Shown here in pieces: positions 30,930-44,850 of a DNA stretch of 64,000 nt. The notes under the pieces are model-generated. The model did not search any database and was not told the DNA's origin. It was given only the letters and a program-made list of their open reading frames with translations. How positions within the stretch are numbered: the stretch's first letter is position 1; each line of letters opens with the position of its first letter. The position numbers and the translations under genes were made by a program. Source of the DNA: Celoporthe dispersa. Lineage: Eukaryota > Ascomycota > Sordariomycetes > Diaporthales > Cryphonectriaceae. The stretch is from contig WAID01000005.1 of the NCBI GenBank assembly GCA_016584495.1, positions 620,501 through 684,500 on the forward strand, in the 5' to 3' direction.

Positions 30930-33336
30930 TTAGGGCGGATGGCGGTCTGTCATAGCAAGTAGACGGGCGACCAAGCAGGCAAGCACGGGAACGGGGGGGG
31001 GGTGGTTATATCAGCGTAGAAGCGAGAGCAGCATTGACGACGGCTGGAACAGCCATCGTCCGTCCAGTGCAGTACGGTCCTGTCCCGTCCTGTGCTGTGC
31101 TGTCCTCGGAATTGAGGGGTGACTGGTGGTGAATCGTAAGCGACTGGCGGCAAGCAGGTGCAGACAGGCCGCAGAAGAGGTGTTCGACAGGCTGTTGGTG
31201 GAGGGCAGAGGGCGCAGCTCGGGGGTCGAGGACGCCTGACAAGGTTACAGCCTGGTGTGTGCGGTGAACCAGCGCCGGATGAGACGGGATGGGATGGGAT
31301 GGGAACAGGTTGGACGGGTGTGCTGGATGATGGGCCTCTGTGTCTGGTCTGGCCTTGGTCTGGCCCGGGTTCGTTCTGGTTCTGGGTGCGGATTATGATT
31401 ACGATGGGGGCTGGACTGGATCGGGACGAGGCTTTGCCGGGCTTGGCCTGTTGCAGTCCGACGAGCCTGTACAACGGGTTCGGCGAGGAGGTTGCGCGCT
31501 GTAGTCGTAGTATTCCACCACGACAGGTCTGTATGAACAAGAGAGCTGGTCCTGCGGGGACCAGATTGAAATTCATCAGTCAAGACCGCTCATTCCCCCC
31601 CTCCACGCCCGTCGCCGAAAGCAAAGCAAAGGCCCGGTCAGCTCGCCCACGCGCACTCACCACTACATCGAGCATTCAAGATTTTTTCTTTTTTTTTTTT
31701 AAGGTTCAGCGTCAAGGGTTGCGCGATCTGCACGTTTCCTGCTGTGTGGTCCGCACGTGTGGGTGTGTGGGTGAGTGGGTGTGGTGGTGTGGTGGTCTGG
31801 TTGGTAGTGCACTCACTCACTGTCCATGCATTCGCTCACTACGAGCAGGCACGCGAGGCCAAATACGTCTGTAGGTTTGGTACTTGCTCAATCTTATCGC
31901 CCGCACGGGCCCTTCTCACCCTCCCTCTTTCCCTCTGGAGAGAATCAATCCAGGACATCATGGCTCCTGCCTCATCATCTTCAAAGAGAAAGGAAAAGAA
32001 GGGAACAGAGCATTGATATGGGTGTACAGTGTTTTTTTGGTTGTTGTTGTTGTTGTTGTTTTTTCTTTTTTTTTGGTGTATCTTTTCTTTTCTTTCCAGA
32101 CGCCAGGGACCATCTGAACATCTTCCCCCCCCCCCCCAAAAAAAACAGTCCAGCGATCCTGACCAGAGTGAGGGATGAGCAGGCTTCCAGAAACCATGTG
32201 GGGGCAGCCCCTGCAACGTCATGGTATGGGAGCTTCAGTAGCTCCGAGCTCAGAGCTCACTGCCATGTACCATAGCAGCTCTCTGAAACCGTCTGAACGC
32301 CACCTGCACACACACACACACCTACCTCACTTTACTTGGTAGTCACACGCATGAGGGGTGACTCATGTGCTCACCTGGAAGTACTGAGACCATGTCTATC
32401 TATCTTTGTCGCGTGTGTGCTCTACGTATCGTACGCATATCTGGTGCGGTCATCTCGATCATTCTCAAGGATGAATGAGACCTTGGCTACTTTCTGTTTA
32501 CATAGGTGGCGTGCTGGTATATGCACTTGTCATTGAGATGTCTTTTTTTCTTTTTCTCTTTTTCTTCTTCTTCTTCTTCTTCTTCTTTTTTTATTTTACG
32601 ATGCCTAGATGATCCTTCCACGGTGGCAGGAAGATTATCCCAACAACAGGTCAGGTCAGGCAGGTCGACGGGGAACGAGTGCCGCAGAGGATGGACGGTG
32701 TAAGGGTGCATGAATGAAAAGTGGCGCCTCCTTTTCCCAGAGTAAACAAACCCGTCCCTCCAAGCCCGCCTCCCTCCCACACGGGTGCCCCCCTCCCCCC
32801 TCTCCGCCTCTCCCCGTCCATCCCAATCTTCTCACCCAACACAACCCAGACCGATGTCTTTTTTTTTCTTCTTTGATTCTTAGCAGAGCACGGTAGTGAG
32901 GATCATGTTTTTAATCAATACTGCATTCAGCACCAGCAAAGTCTCATCATTTCCCTGGTATAATTACAAAACCGTCCCGTTCCGAACCTATCCACACCAT
33001 AACCATCCGTTGGCTAACACTGTTGCCGCGTTGGCAGATTGCCGCAGTCGTGATGCTTCGTTCTCACTCCCCCGTGCAATATACCAACTCCACACCAGCA
33101 GCAGACCACCGGCGGTATGCCTGAGAACACAAGCCCGCCGCCGCTCATCACCCACACGTAAGCAAGATACATGAACGTAGCTAGTTGATTCAACACCAGG
33201 ATCCATGTTGCCCCCAACGCCAAAGACCTCCCTTAGACAAACGCGCGCAGGAAAGCCAGAGAACAAAAAATCACAAAGTCATCCTCTCTCTCAAAGAGGC
33301 GTAGCCGTGACCGGGCAGGAGGGGATGCCTCCCGCT
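30854..33336. other. Intergenic between the proline-rich gene and histone H1
   Basis: No supported gene. Holds the promoter side of the leftward proline-rich gene, a trinucleotide microsatellite next to its start, T-rich and (GTT)n tracts near 32040-32075 and the 3' flank of H1. Confidence 0.5.
30877..30930. repeat. (GTC)n trinucleotide microsatellite in the presumed 5' UTR
   Basis: About 18 uninterrupted GTC/TCG units lie 24-77 bp before ATG 30853 of the proline-rich gene, so they probably form (GAC)n in its 5' untranslated mRNA. Confidence 0.95.
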
Positions 33337-34558
33337 TTATGCCGCGGTGGTGGCAGCGGCCTTCTTGGGGGTGGCCTTCTTGGCCGCAGCGGCCTTCTTC
33401 GGCGCGGCAGCCTTCTTAGCAGCAGGCTTGGCCGTGGTCTTGGCGACACGGCCTGACTTGGTCTTGGTCAGGGTCTTGGGCTTGTCGACGACAGCAGGAG
33501 CGTCGGCGGCCTTCTTAGGGGCAGCCTTCTTGGTGGTGGTGGCCTTCTTGGGCGCAGCAGCCTTCTTCTCGCCGGCAGCCTTCTTGGGGGCAGCCTTCTT
33601 CTTGGGAGCCGCCTTCTTCTCGCCGGCGGGCTTCTCCTTCTTGGCAGCGCTCTCCTTCTTGGGAGCAGCAGCCTTCTTGGCGAGCTTGGTACCACCAGAC
33701 GCACCTGTGTTGTTGTAAGGCCATGTCAGTCGACAGCCCGACATGCGAAGTGTGGGGCCGAGGGGTTAAGTATGCCCCCAGGCTGGTGATAGGACAGGAG
33801 GCAAAAGACAGAAGGAAGAGAAAAAAAAGGGAGACAAGACAATCACAGCGACGTGTTATCTGCAAGTGAAAGGTCATGAGATGGGGTGCGAGATGTGAAA
33901 AGCACGTACCCTTGGGCTGCAGGAAGACACCCTTCTCAACGCCGGTCTTGAGAGCACGGTTGAAGAGGGAGTCGAACATGGAGTCGGTGGCGGTGATGTT
34001 GTTGTTGGCCTTGACATACTTCTTCAGGCTCTGACGGCTATGAAAGGGGTGGTCATGTTAGCGACGATATCCTGTTGTGTATGCGTTGTCTCACCCAGCG
34101 GTCCCCTAGTGACGATGGCCTCATGTGTCTGGTGCGGGGTGGACATGAAACACGTGATGCGGGCGGGTAGCTGGTGACGGCGGGAGCTTGAGCTTACCTG
34201 GATCCATTGCGGTCCTTGAGCTGGAGTGAGGAGTAACAATGTCAGCAGGATGAACCAGACAGCATTTTGAAAGCTCGCGCGTGGTGTCGAGAGGGCTGCA
34301 CCGTCTCGCTGCCCCGGGTGCACCGTGAGCCAGCGAGTCGGCACCCAGCAGCCCACACCTGCATCGAGACGCGCGATGCGCCGGAAGGTGAGGAGGGGAG
34401 TCGCATACATGCATAATAGCATCGCTAATCATGTCCTGTAGGCTGTCAATAACTGATGCGATTGCCAAAAAGCCGGAGCGCGTGCGACAAACCTGGTAGG
34501 TAGGGTGCGAAGGGGCAGACTTGGCCTTGGGGGCAGCGTCGGACTTCTTGGGAGGCAT
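33337..34558 (-). CDS. hH1: Linker histone H1, five exons, 203 aa
   Basis: Exons on the minus strand: 34558-34493, 34435-34409, 34220-34198, 34037-33910 and 33704-33337; total 612 nt in one frame. Every intron has GT..AG (donors GTTTGT, GTATGC, GTAAGC, GTACGT; acceptors TACAG, CCAG, ATAG, ACAG). The protein starts MPPKKSDAAPKAK, then the winged-helix globular domain (SHPTYQDMISDAIM, then LKDRNGSSRQSLKKYVKANN, then FNRALKTGVEKGVFLQPKG), then a Lys/Ala/Pro-rich tail with KKAAAPKK repeats and SGRVAKT. It binds linker DNA at the nucleosome dyad and compacts chromatin. Exons 2 and 3 are tiny (27 and 23 nt). The alanine/phenylalanine-rich plus-strand frame over the last exon is its antisense shadow. 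Confidence 0.93.
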
Positions 34559-34801
34559 CTTGACGGGAATGGGCGGGCGAAACTCGTGTGTCTCGTGTAG
34601 ATGGGTGTGGTTGGACCGGATCGGATGACTAGAAGTCGTTTGGATATCGAATCGATGCCTTCTTTACGTATGGACGAGCGGATGTTGTTTTGGGCTGGAC
34701 TGGTTCGTTGAAAAGGTGGGAAGAGAAGAAGAGGAGAGACCAGAGGGGAGAGGAACGGGGGGGGTTTCTGGAGGGCGGGCGCGGTCGAGACATGTGCTAG
34801 T

Positions 34802-34811
34802 GTTTATATAC
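34802..34811 (-). promoter_or_regulatory. hH1: Probable TATA box of histone H1
   Basis: Read leftward the sequence is GTATATAAAC, about 245 bp before ATG 34558, with a CT-rich sense strand between them (GA-rich on plus at 34715-34770). Confidence 0.5.
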
Positions 34812-37800
34812 GAAAGTGGGGCCGGCCGTGAGGATGCACAATCAGTAAACGGGCTGCTGTGCTGTGCTCTCCTGCTGCAGGTTGGCAGCCCTGGCCTGCC
34901 GTGCCGTGCCCACCCTGTTCATGCTCATACCAGTTGCCCAATGACAATGCCATGTCCCATTGGCCTAGGCTTTTTAAATTCCTAAACTTGACACCTCGAA
35001 AAAGGAAAAACTGCCCAACCGCATGCAACTCTAAATCTGTCCTGCCCGTTTTGCCCCAACCTTAAGCCTCACTCACCCTTTCCTTTTCCCCACGCTCCTC
35101 CCACTCCCCTCCGTCCCTCTCCTCCTCCTCTCTCTCTCTCTCTCTCCCCTTCTCTTTTCCCACTACCCCTTTCGTTTCACCTCTTGTTCGGGGTTGTGCT
35201 TATCTCGCTTTATTGTGATACCCTCCTTGTCTTCTATCATGTATGATACTTTGGTCTTCCACCAGCATGTACCACACAGTAGTAGCATCTCGCAGAGGAA
35301 GAAGTCGTAGGCCCAGGGATGCGTTATGGATGCTGCACCCGATCGATGGGTGTGGACAGGCTGCCCTGGCCATGCTCTCTTCTCGCTTTACGATCGATAA
35401 ATAAAAAAAAATCTGCTGTAGTCCTCATCTGACTGTCGAGGTGATGAGCTGTTCTTGAGCCTGGGCCGTGGTACTGCAGCGCACTCCTCTTCAGCCATCT
35501 CAAACCTGCATGGGTTTAATGCGGCAGCACGTTTACCCCTTTTTAGCTACTCACCTGTGGCCATAGTGCACGAAAGGTGGCTCATGACCCCTGCAGTCCC
35601 CCTCATCCTTCCTCTTCCCAGGCCAAAGTAATGCCGCTTTCCCCGTCTGGGAAGAATACTTACACTGGACTAGAGGTGCGCTTAAGACAACAAAACAGCG
35701 GACCCCCTGTCAGCGCGGTAATTTTTGATTGGTTGCATACCAACCTCACCTCACTACGCTTGTCGCTCTGTCAATCACCACAGCCTCTCGTCTCTGCTTC
35801 TCCCCTCACATCACCCACCTTGCCTTCCTCCCCTCCCCCCGATCTCTCGACTTTTCCTGTCCCAACCTTCTCCCTCTTTCTCTCTCCATTCCCTCCCTCC
35901 ATCAGCCCTGCCGTACATTTTTTTTCTTCCTTCTTTTTTTAGCTCATTGGCCCTCCTGGCCTCCTTTTTTTTCTCTTTCGACTCGCATCCATCGGTGCAG
36001 CGGGCTCGGAAGTGGCGAGTGTGTTTTGCAGGGAACTGTGCAGCCCAATTTGGGTGCGGAAAGTGCGCGATGGCGGCACTTTCACAGCTTGCTTGAATTG
36101 CGACCCGACCAGGCGCATACAAAATGGCGTGCGCACAACCCATGTTTCTTGTTCCCTAGATAGCATATTCTGATAGTTTGAAATAGTCGCTTTTTAATCG
36201 ACATGATCTCAGTTATATCAGCCCGCGGCAGAGTGCCAATATAAGAACAGGTTTGCCAAGGTTCTTTTTTTTTTTCCTCGTCTGCCGCCTCTGGTGCGCG
36301 CATGTCGCATCGTGAAGCTATCCGCAAGTTTGTGACCGGTTTTCCTTTTCGCCCGCCCACGCCACCACAGCCTGGTGAAATCGCCAATCTCGTCTTCACA
36401 CATCACCAGTCGATCAATTTTGATGCCATGCAGAATTTTTGGGCTCATTTCTGCACCGTTGTGGCGCTGTGCACCCGTCTTTGCCCGCGGGCCGTTGACA
36501 TCGCGATCTCATGTTCGCGATGCACCGCGTCTACCAGATTTCAGATTGTCTTCCTCCACCCTCAACGTTGTTCATAAAGCCTAAGAAACTCACTGTCCAT
36601 TGATTGAGTCTGCCTGCATCGAACAACCATTCTTTCGGTTATTCTTCGTCTTGGTGCTTCTCTGTGGATCATCCTGTCCATTCGCGTCGCCCGTTGCGGG
36701 TCTGGCGCGTCTCACGACCCGACACAACAAGAAGCCCTCTCATCACCAGACACACCACCACACGCTCATCTCTCTCCAATCAGACTCGGCCAAGACACGA
36801 AACCGGCCCTTCTCAATCAGCTCGCATATTTGACACAAAAGATCTCAGCCAGTCCAGTCATGCAGGACATCCTTTTTCGGACTCTGCCCCTGTCTGCCAG
36901 GGCCGAGTGAACCTGGCATGGGCTACGTGGACGAATGGACTGGTGCGCTGGTCCTGCAATGAGACCAGCACTCTGCATATCGCCCAAAAGAGGAGCCACA
37001 GCGTCTCTCGGGTCTGCAGACGGCCCAGCAGGCGTCGCCACCACCATCCCCATCCAGACACGCCGTGGATCACAGCGTGCAACATGAGACACCCGACCAA
37101 CCACGCGTCACCAGCCAGACGCCGAGCAAGGGGGAGCTGAGAAGCAGAGTAGCTTCCGATGGGCCTGGGGCCCTTCCCCGTCACCCTTCTTTCTCCCTCT
37201 ATGTCACCTGCATCGCACCCATCTTGTCTATGGACTCCCACTGGTGCCTGTGCGATCGAGCTCTCCCGACCGGCTAGACGGACGTGGAGCGATGAATGAC
37301 TTTCTGTGCCATGCCCCGCCTCGATCTCAAATGGACGGTTCGAATGCATGTATCCATACATCCACTCCATCGAGTCCAACCCCAGTTACCATCTACTGCC
37401 CAGCCTTACCATAAGCCGCGATACAGTTTTCAGCGGACCTCGGTGTCAGTCTCACGCTGTGCGCTCGCTGCTGCCTGCACAGGCAGAAGCCTTCCGCCCG
37501 CCATCCCCATCTGATGACGGCCGACCGCCCCGGGACAGATGTCAGGAATGCAGTGGCCATCGGTGCTGTGCTTGCACGCGTGCTGGCTCCGTGCAGTTCC
37601 CGGAAAAGAGCGCTCGCCGCTGGTTGAGGAGATACTCCTGGTCGCCTGTCACAGTTCCACACGCGACCTCGGTCAACAGCATCGTTCAGAGTAACGGGGT
37701 GGGAGAGGGGAGTTTCCTCATGGGCTCGCATGGGTATGCATGAGGCTACGCGCCGTTCTTGGTCGCCACCCAGGTGCATCATGACGGACGGTCTATGGCA

Positions 37801-40800
37801 GCTGCAGCGTAGACAGCTCTCAGGTATAACGCCGCAGCCGTCACCCAGCCATGATCTCGTGTGAGGTGGGCTCAAGCTTCACAGCCCCAAGTCCTTGAAG
37901 ACAGGCGGGCCGGGAGGGCAATCTCGTGCTATGCTCTCGCCTGCGTACGCCTCGATGTTTGTATCCCTTAGTAGCGGTGGGCTGCTCGTGCAACCCCACA
38001 CGACGAACTTCGCAACAGGTTCCTGCCTGTCCATATATCCAAATCCCCTTCTCCGAGTAAGGTTGAGATGCCAGGAGGCTGGAGATGCTGGCCACAGGCA
38101 AGTGCTCGTTGCCACAGGTGTGGAAAAGTTGTCACGCTACTTGTGAGCCTGGATTGACATTGTAGAGGCGGAAGTCAACCTCTTCCACTAGCAATACCGA
38201 GATTCGAAGTTAGATCTTATATATGTGACGTGGCTGTTCCCTCCGTCGTCAAGGTAGGTGGTGTACGACGTGGCCCTAGTGATGAGCGCCCACGACGTGT
38301 CTTCACAAGACGGAGGCGGGAAATCAGCAATAGGAGCTGGTGAGGATGCCCAGTTCTTTAGCCCGCACTATTATCTGCCAAAAGAATACGTGCAGAAGAA
38401 CGGTTTCAGTAGGGCAGTACTGCCTGCACTATTTGGGTCTCGCCATCATTACCAGGACAGACATTATTATGACAAATTCCATGCTGGTTTCCAAGTCGAG
38501 CCAGGTCGGAAGGTGGTAGGGTCTAAAACGAAGCATTGTGTCTCCAAACTCCACAAGGCTAGTCTTTCTTGTCTTGCGTTGGTAGATTAGCATCTCTTCA
38601 AGGTAATTCTAGCACGAGGCGATCGTCATCAACCGTTTCCTCACCAGTTTACCTGTCGCAATAACGTCACTAGTTTCAAGTCGAATATGATGCATGGCTT
38701 CTCCGGTTCATTGCAAAGACAGACCAAAAATTTCCTCCCTTGCTTCCAGCAAGTCTAAGACATGAATACCAGGCAACACTTTGATCCACGCAGGTCACGA
38801 ACCTCTTCAACGTCCCGAGTCACGTCCATGTAGATCAAATCTAAATGATTCACCAAGGCAGCCGTGCGTATCCCCATGACACTGCCTATCGATCAAACTC
38901 CCTTTTTTTAGAGAGGCTATGGGGTCTAATCAATACTGTTTCCCTCACTTTATGAAGTAGAAAGCCCATTGCCTCCTTCAGAAGTAAATAGAGACCCGGG
39001 AAACCCGTCATTGGTTTTCTTCAAAGGAGGCTTGATGCATCACACTATCGTAGAAGGGTACGGAGGTCGCTGAGAGCTTTGCTGGCTAATATATTGGTCC
39101 TGTTATCAAAAGAGGTGAGATTCATACTGAGATGGTAATATACTGTTTTGTTCAGAGTAACCGTGTAATACTTGATACTTTGAGTAATTAGTACAAACAA
39201 CACGGACGCCAGAAGTGGACAAAGTTCATCGACATTGCTGGGCCAAGCCGATCAGCATGTTCTTACATACTATGCTCAAACAACGATGGACGAGATGATG
39301 ATATAATAGTGTTTATGAACTTCTTGAGTTTTCATTTCCCAGTCTTCAGCCTATCACAGCATCCTTTGACATGCTCTTATGTACAATACCACCATGTTGC
39401 AGAGGAAGCGTGCTATGGAAACATTTTTCTTTTGATCATCAAACTAGGGTATCAGCACGACAGCCATCGCTCATCACAACTACTTTGATTACTCAGTACT
39501 TGAGTATGTTGGCAGTCACTAGACGAAAGCTGTTTATATCAACACCAACCAGGCTTCTCTTGTATATGGTAATTATTATCAACTGAGAGGAGGTCATTTA
39601 AAAGGATGATGAATTGAACCTGTCCACGGCCTCACCGACTGTTCCCACTCCCCGGACACCTCGGGGCTGCCAGGGACGTAAGTGCTCAGGGGATAGTAGT
39701 ACATTGTTGAAGCTGATCTCGATTTTGAAGACAAGTGATCATCACCTCAACGCCCACCTGCATCCTCCACCCGAAGACGGTCGGTCGTCAGACACCACGA
39801 ATCCTCTAGACAGTTTCCACCGTAAGAGCTCAAGTAAAGAAAACCCACCGGCCCTGAAACCACCGTGACACCTCTGCTGGCAACCTTGCTCGTCCCCTGT
39901 GCCGCCCACCTCCGTGCCGCATTTCCGTGTGGGAACTTTCCCAGCCTGAGATCCTCCTCACGTGCAGCGCAGCCCCTGCACGCGATGTGACTCTTCACGA
40001 GCCCGCGGCTCTGAAACAAGACACGGCCCTCGGGCGAGATCCCGTATGAGAGGCCACAGCATACACACATCGAACCTTCTTTTTCCTCGCCAGGCAGACA
40101 TGACTCACTCGTCTTCCCAGTCCAGGGAAGAAAGGCCACCAGCGGGGAGTATTCGACAACCTTGCAGCACAAAAACGAAGCAAGGATTCCCGGCCGGAGA
40201 TTCCAACAGACAATGAGTATTAGAAACCTTTTTTTTTTTTTTTGGGTCTCTCTGTCTACGGAAGACATAATCAACCCAGTGCCTACGGCACGGAGCGGGC
40301 CCTACCTGAAAAGCCCCCGCCCCGGCCGTGACCTCGTCCTGCTGTGGACAAGGGACACACAACCGCTCCCGTGGGCCCCCCGTCCTGCGGCTCCCGGCTC
40401 ATCACGGGCGAGCCCTCGGAATTACGAGAAGGGGCCTCTCTCGCCATGAAACCATCGCCTCGCCTGCGCCCCCCCCCCCCCCTCTTCTCCCAGACCTCGA
40501 ATAATACCTGCAAGTACCCACCCTGACAGAGGCCAGATCAAAGCTGTTCGCTTGCTGGGCTTTTGTTTTTTTTTTTTTAACAAAAATAATAATAATACCA
40601 AAAAGACTCCAGCCAGGTGGAGACTTGTGGTATCGTGCTACGTCGTATCCCCCTCTTGCATTACCGACCCGAAGCTCGGCGGAAGCCTCTCTCCTCTCTC
40701 TCTCTCTGTGTGGTCCGCACGGTTACGTACGCCTGGGCGGCCGACATCATGCCACCATATCTTAAAGATGTGGCCATTTCTACCTGCGGCGGGCCATGGT

Positions 40801-43800
40801 CCAGATGCAGCAAAGGCGTTTGGAATCTCTGGGAAAGGGGGGAGAGGGAGAGAGAGAGGAAGGGGGGGGAGCTGTGGGTTTATTGGGCTACCTAGAAACA
40901 TCATTGGCGAGCAGCAAGCCGCCGGGAAAGGATAACGTATGGTGAGACGCGAAGACAGCAATTTCTCGTATCCGGAGGACACAGTCGAACACTCCACTAT
41001 GTTCTTCACTGCGGTGCGTAAGGGTCTCGTATAGGACCCCTTCCTCCAGACAGAGGAGAGGACATGAAACCTTACCTTACTGGACCATCACAGCCTTGCC
41101 CGCCGGCGGCATAGCTCGGCGCAGCGCGGAGGTACTCAACTCATACGCGTCACAAGAAATGAAATCAGATGTGTGTATGTGTGTGTGTGTATACATGCAC
41201 GCATGTTATTGAGACAGACCTCCTGATCTTGGCTACGGGTCAGCTGTCTCGGTGCTGTCCGCAAGAGAATTAATTCTTCGAGTTGAATATTGCGGATCTC
41301 GGCGATAACGAGTGGTTCAATCATCAGCCACAACTTTACTTTCTCATTGTTATAGTTCCCACGCCGTGCTATAATCTATGCTAAGTTACACTATTATTGA
41401 AGCATAAAGAGAAACGCGTGGCCTTCTCGACTCGGGGGTTTTTTTCTTCCTTTTGTGGTTTCCAAGAATAGACATCTTACAGCCCTGCCCAGCCCCCCTT
41501 GGCACAGCAATGTTCTCCCATGTCCTCGATATGCTACATCTTGTTTCCGATGGTTTCTCAGTATAGCCTTCTCGAAGGGGTAAAGTAATAGGCTGCTGCA
41601 CACAAAGATGCGAACGCCAGAAATAGCCCCCCTTCTCTCTCTCCCTGGTGGGCGCTGGCTGACGAGGGCGCTCCACCCGCAAGAGTTCAGACGAAACTGC
41701 CAGAAAAGCTTGGCCAGGGCCACCACAGGTCGAGCCAGAACAAGAGCCGCCGTGAGGATGAGACGTTGTTTTGACGTGTGAAACGGCCCGGCGGCTCGCC
41801 CGGGGTGGTATACGTAATTGATGGTAACAGACCTGGTCATGAGTGGTTGGTTACTATGCGCAGTATGTACTTTTACTGTGTAGACAGGATACCTGCTTGA
41901 TACTTTTGGGCTGACGTGTAATTATGCCATGAGTTGACTGACTGGCGGTAATGTGAAGAAAAAGAAAGAAAAAAAGTCCGGTACAAGACAAAGACAGCAG
42001 CAACCTGACGTCGATCAGCGCTTGATCAGTGACGAGGATGAAATGTGACTGGCTGGTTTTTTTGTCTCTTCTGCGTGTCACAGGTTCCCCGCCGATCTAC
42101 AGCAGATCACGGGCGTCTCAGTCATGATTTGCACATCTTGTGATGCGCAAGACGAACAAAAGATACTCTGGTTTTGTTATCACCGCCTTGTCGCCGACAC
42201 ACCGAGCAAATGCTCTTTTCGATGCTACGGTAGGCTATCACAAAAAGAAAGGGAACTGCCTCACCAACAAGCCCCTGGACCCATCCAACAGAACCGGACA
42301 TCTGGTCTGAGTAAAAGAGTTTCGGATCCCCCCTCAGACGAGAACCAACGAGGAGCAGGTGCTGTTTCGAAATCGTCCACGAGCGCATACCACACCACTC
42401 CCCTCTTCCCCCCCTCCCCTTCTTTTCCCCGTTCCTGCCACCCTTAACCTTACTTGAACCGTAAATCAACGTTACGCGTCCCCCCTCCCTCTTTTTTCTT
42501 TTCTATGGGTAACCAGACTTATCTCCGAGAGGACGAGTGGGTGTATGCGGCAGGCATAAGAAAGAAAAAAGAGGAAAGAAGAAAAGAAAAGACCAAAAAA
42601 AAAAAAAAGAAAAGAGGGGGCTTTGCTACGCGCGCACTTTTGAGCAAAATATTTCTCTCTCTTGGTAATAATCAACACTTTCTCACCTGATGCTCTCTTC
42701 CTTGTAGAAGAGGGAGCGGAGAGGGCCGCCAGCGATGAGGCTCCGCAGCGGAAGAGAATGTTTGTCTAGGGGGGGAATGAATATCTGGTGCTTATCTACC
42801 CGTCTTTCTGGTCGGTGGTCTCCTGCATGCCACAGCCAACAACCAACCAGGCCAAGATGACAAGATTGCCAGGTAACCTGGTTCGTCGAGCCGTGAGAAA
42901 ACACACCCTTCCCAACCCCATTACCCACCGTCCCCTCCCCTCCGGGACCCCTATTTTTTTTCTTCTTCTTTCTCTTTCTCTCTTTGCCCTCCCACTTCCC
43001 TTTTGCTTTCCCCCTCCCCTGTTCGGGCCGAGCTGCGAGGGCGTCGTCGTCAAGCAGGCGCAGCCATGTTGTATTTCTCAAGTCGATGTATAGCCGTGGT
43101 GGTTCTTTTTTCTTGGCAGCTGGGTCACGCCCACATCCCGGTGGTGGTGGTGGAGGAGGAGGAGGAGGGGACTAGATGATTCTTCAAAAATTCATTTCAC
43201 TTATTCCCAAGAGGGAAAGGCATACGACCACGTAACGTACTGTACATCATGAACTACACACTACACACACACACACACACACAAACCATATAGTCAATAA
43301 AGCAAAAGTGAATGTGGAACATGTGGATAACAACCTTGGCTCAGGGGGCCCAGATTCCATTCCCACACCCCCCTCTCCCCTCTCCCCAAGGAAACTCGTC
43401 ATCTCACCTCACAGAAGATCCTCCTCCTCCTCCCACAGGGTAGGGAAAAGATCACCTTGTGCCCAGAGCCCCCCCCTCTCTCTTCCCCCCTCTCTCTTCT
43501 CACTCACTGGGCTATCGAAAGATAAAATAAAAAAAAGGGCCCCGCAGCCCGCAGGCCGGCTTGCCGGTGGAGACGCGTCATCATCACCATGCGAGTGAGG
43601 CCTCAGCTCGCCCCCATCCCCTTTCGGCACAGGCCGCCATCCGCCGCCTCTCCTCTCCAAAGGGAGATTTGATGATTCCATACTGTCGGTGGAGGGAGGG
43701 GCCGGCGGGCGAGAGCGGACGGGAGAGGTCGGGGGGGGGTGCTTTGTTATTCCCAACTGGCAACCCCTTGCCTATAGGTTTATGGTGTTAACAATAGTCC

Positions 43801-44850
43801 CGGGAGGTGGGAAGGGGGAAAGAGAAATAGAAGATACACACACACAAAAAAAAGAAAAAAGGCCGCGCACGCCTCGGGATGATACTATTCAGGTAGCGGT
43901 CCACTCCGGCCCAAGCCAGCAGACAAGGGGCGCCGACTTAAGCTTACCCGAGATCAGAAAAGGGTCTCGGCTCTGTCTTTTTATTTCCCAGAAAACCAGA
44001 GACACACAGACTGTTCGGAGGATAAGCGAGTCAGGACCAACGCTTTCCACCCAGGCCCCCCCCTCCCTCCTCTCTCTCTTCTGGACTTGGCATTCCATGG
44101 CACGTGTATGGGGGGGCCTTACACTTGTCCAAGCCCACCAGGAGGGCCCTCTTCTGAAAATTTGCAATGGTCATCGTGATATGCTGGCGGGCTTGGCAGG
44201 ACGAGAGCATTGTCCCTCCTATTAGACACGTGTCTTGCTTAGTTTCCTCCCTATTCTATAGGCTCCAGTTCATGGGTTACGAACTGTACATGCAGTACGA
44301 GACGAGACAGCAGACACCAACCAGCAGACAAGCAGATACTTAGTCATAGTAACCAATGTGTGTAGTCAAGATGATGGGATTCATTTGTCTTTTCTTTGCT
44401 CGAGGCCAAACGAGTGCTTTTTTCTGCCTATCCTACTCTTGCTCGCTCTATATCGACTATCTTTATAGTCCATCCATCCACCCCAAAGGTGACCTGCGCA
44501 GGTATCATTCCGGAAGAGAGAAAATAAAAAATGACAAAAAGAATATGTGCACATGGTAGAAGAGATGACCTCCGCTGTAGCAGTGATAGCCCTCCCACAC
44601 GAGAAGAATAATCTTGATGTGATGCCCTTCCAAAGACGCCGTGTAAGATGCAACCGATCCGTTCCTCCTCCCAAGGTCTGATTTGCTGTTTATTCCGCCG
44701 CCCTGGGAATACCAAAAAAAAAAAAAAAAAAAAACAAACGCAGTAAAAAAAAAAAGAAGCTCCAAGTTGGGTATCTCCGTCGCCGTTCCGCCGCCACTCC
44801 CATGACCTTTCTGGTCGTCTTCCCACGTGAGAGAAAAGACAGCCTTCTCC
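34812..44850. other. About 10 kb gene desert between H1 and pac2
   Basis: I find no recognisable protein domain, no convincing multi-exon gene and no tRNA or rRNA. Open frames up to about 180 codons exist on both strands but overlap each other and lack conserved motifs. The DNA contains CT/GA tracts, A and T homopolymers (for example near 35400, 40230, 40565, 42595, 44715) and a CA microsatellite near 43263. A 110-codon frame at 38258-38590 (starting MVYDVALVMS) is the least repetitive candidate but is unsupported. Unannotated lncRNA or UTR exons are possible. Confidence 0.5.

Noticed and set aside
33347..33718. Plus-strand frame rich in Ala and Phe
   Set aside because: Reverse complement of the Lys/Ala/Pro-rich H1 tail; no independent evidence of coding.
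36604..37140. A 178-codon plus-strand frame as a gene
   Set aside because: It overlaps a 173-codon minus-strand frame of similar quality, has no domain and its composition is that of the surrounding non-coding DNA.
39747..40274. A 175-codon minus-strand frame as a cysteine-rich protein
   Set aside because: It starts in a poly-A/T tract, has no pattern of a known zinc or secreted fold, and two other frames are open across it.
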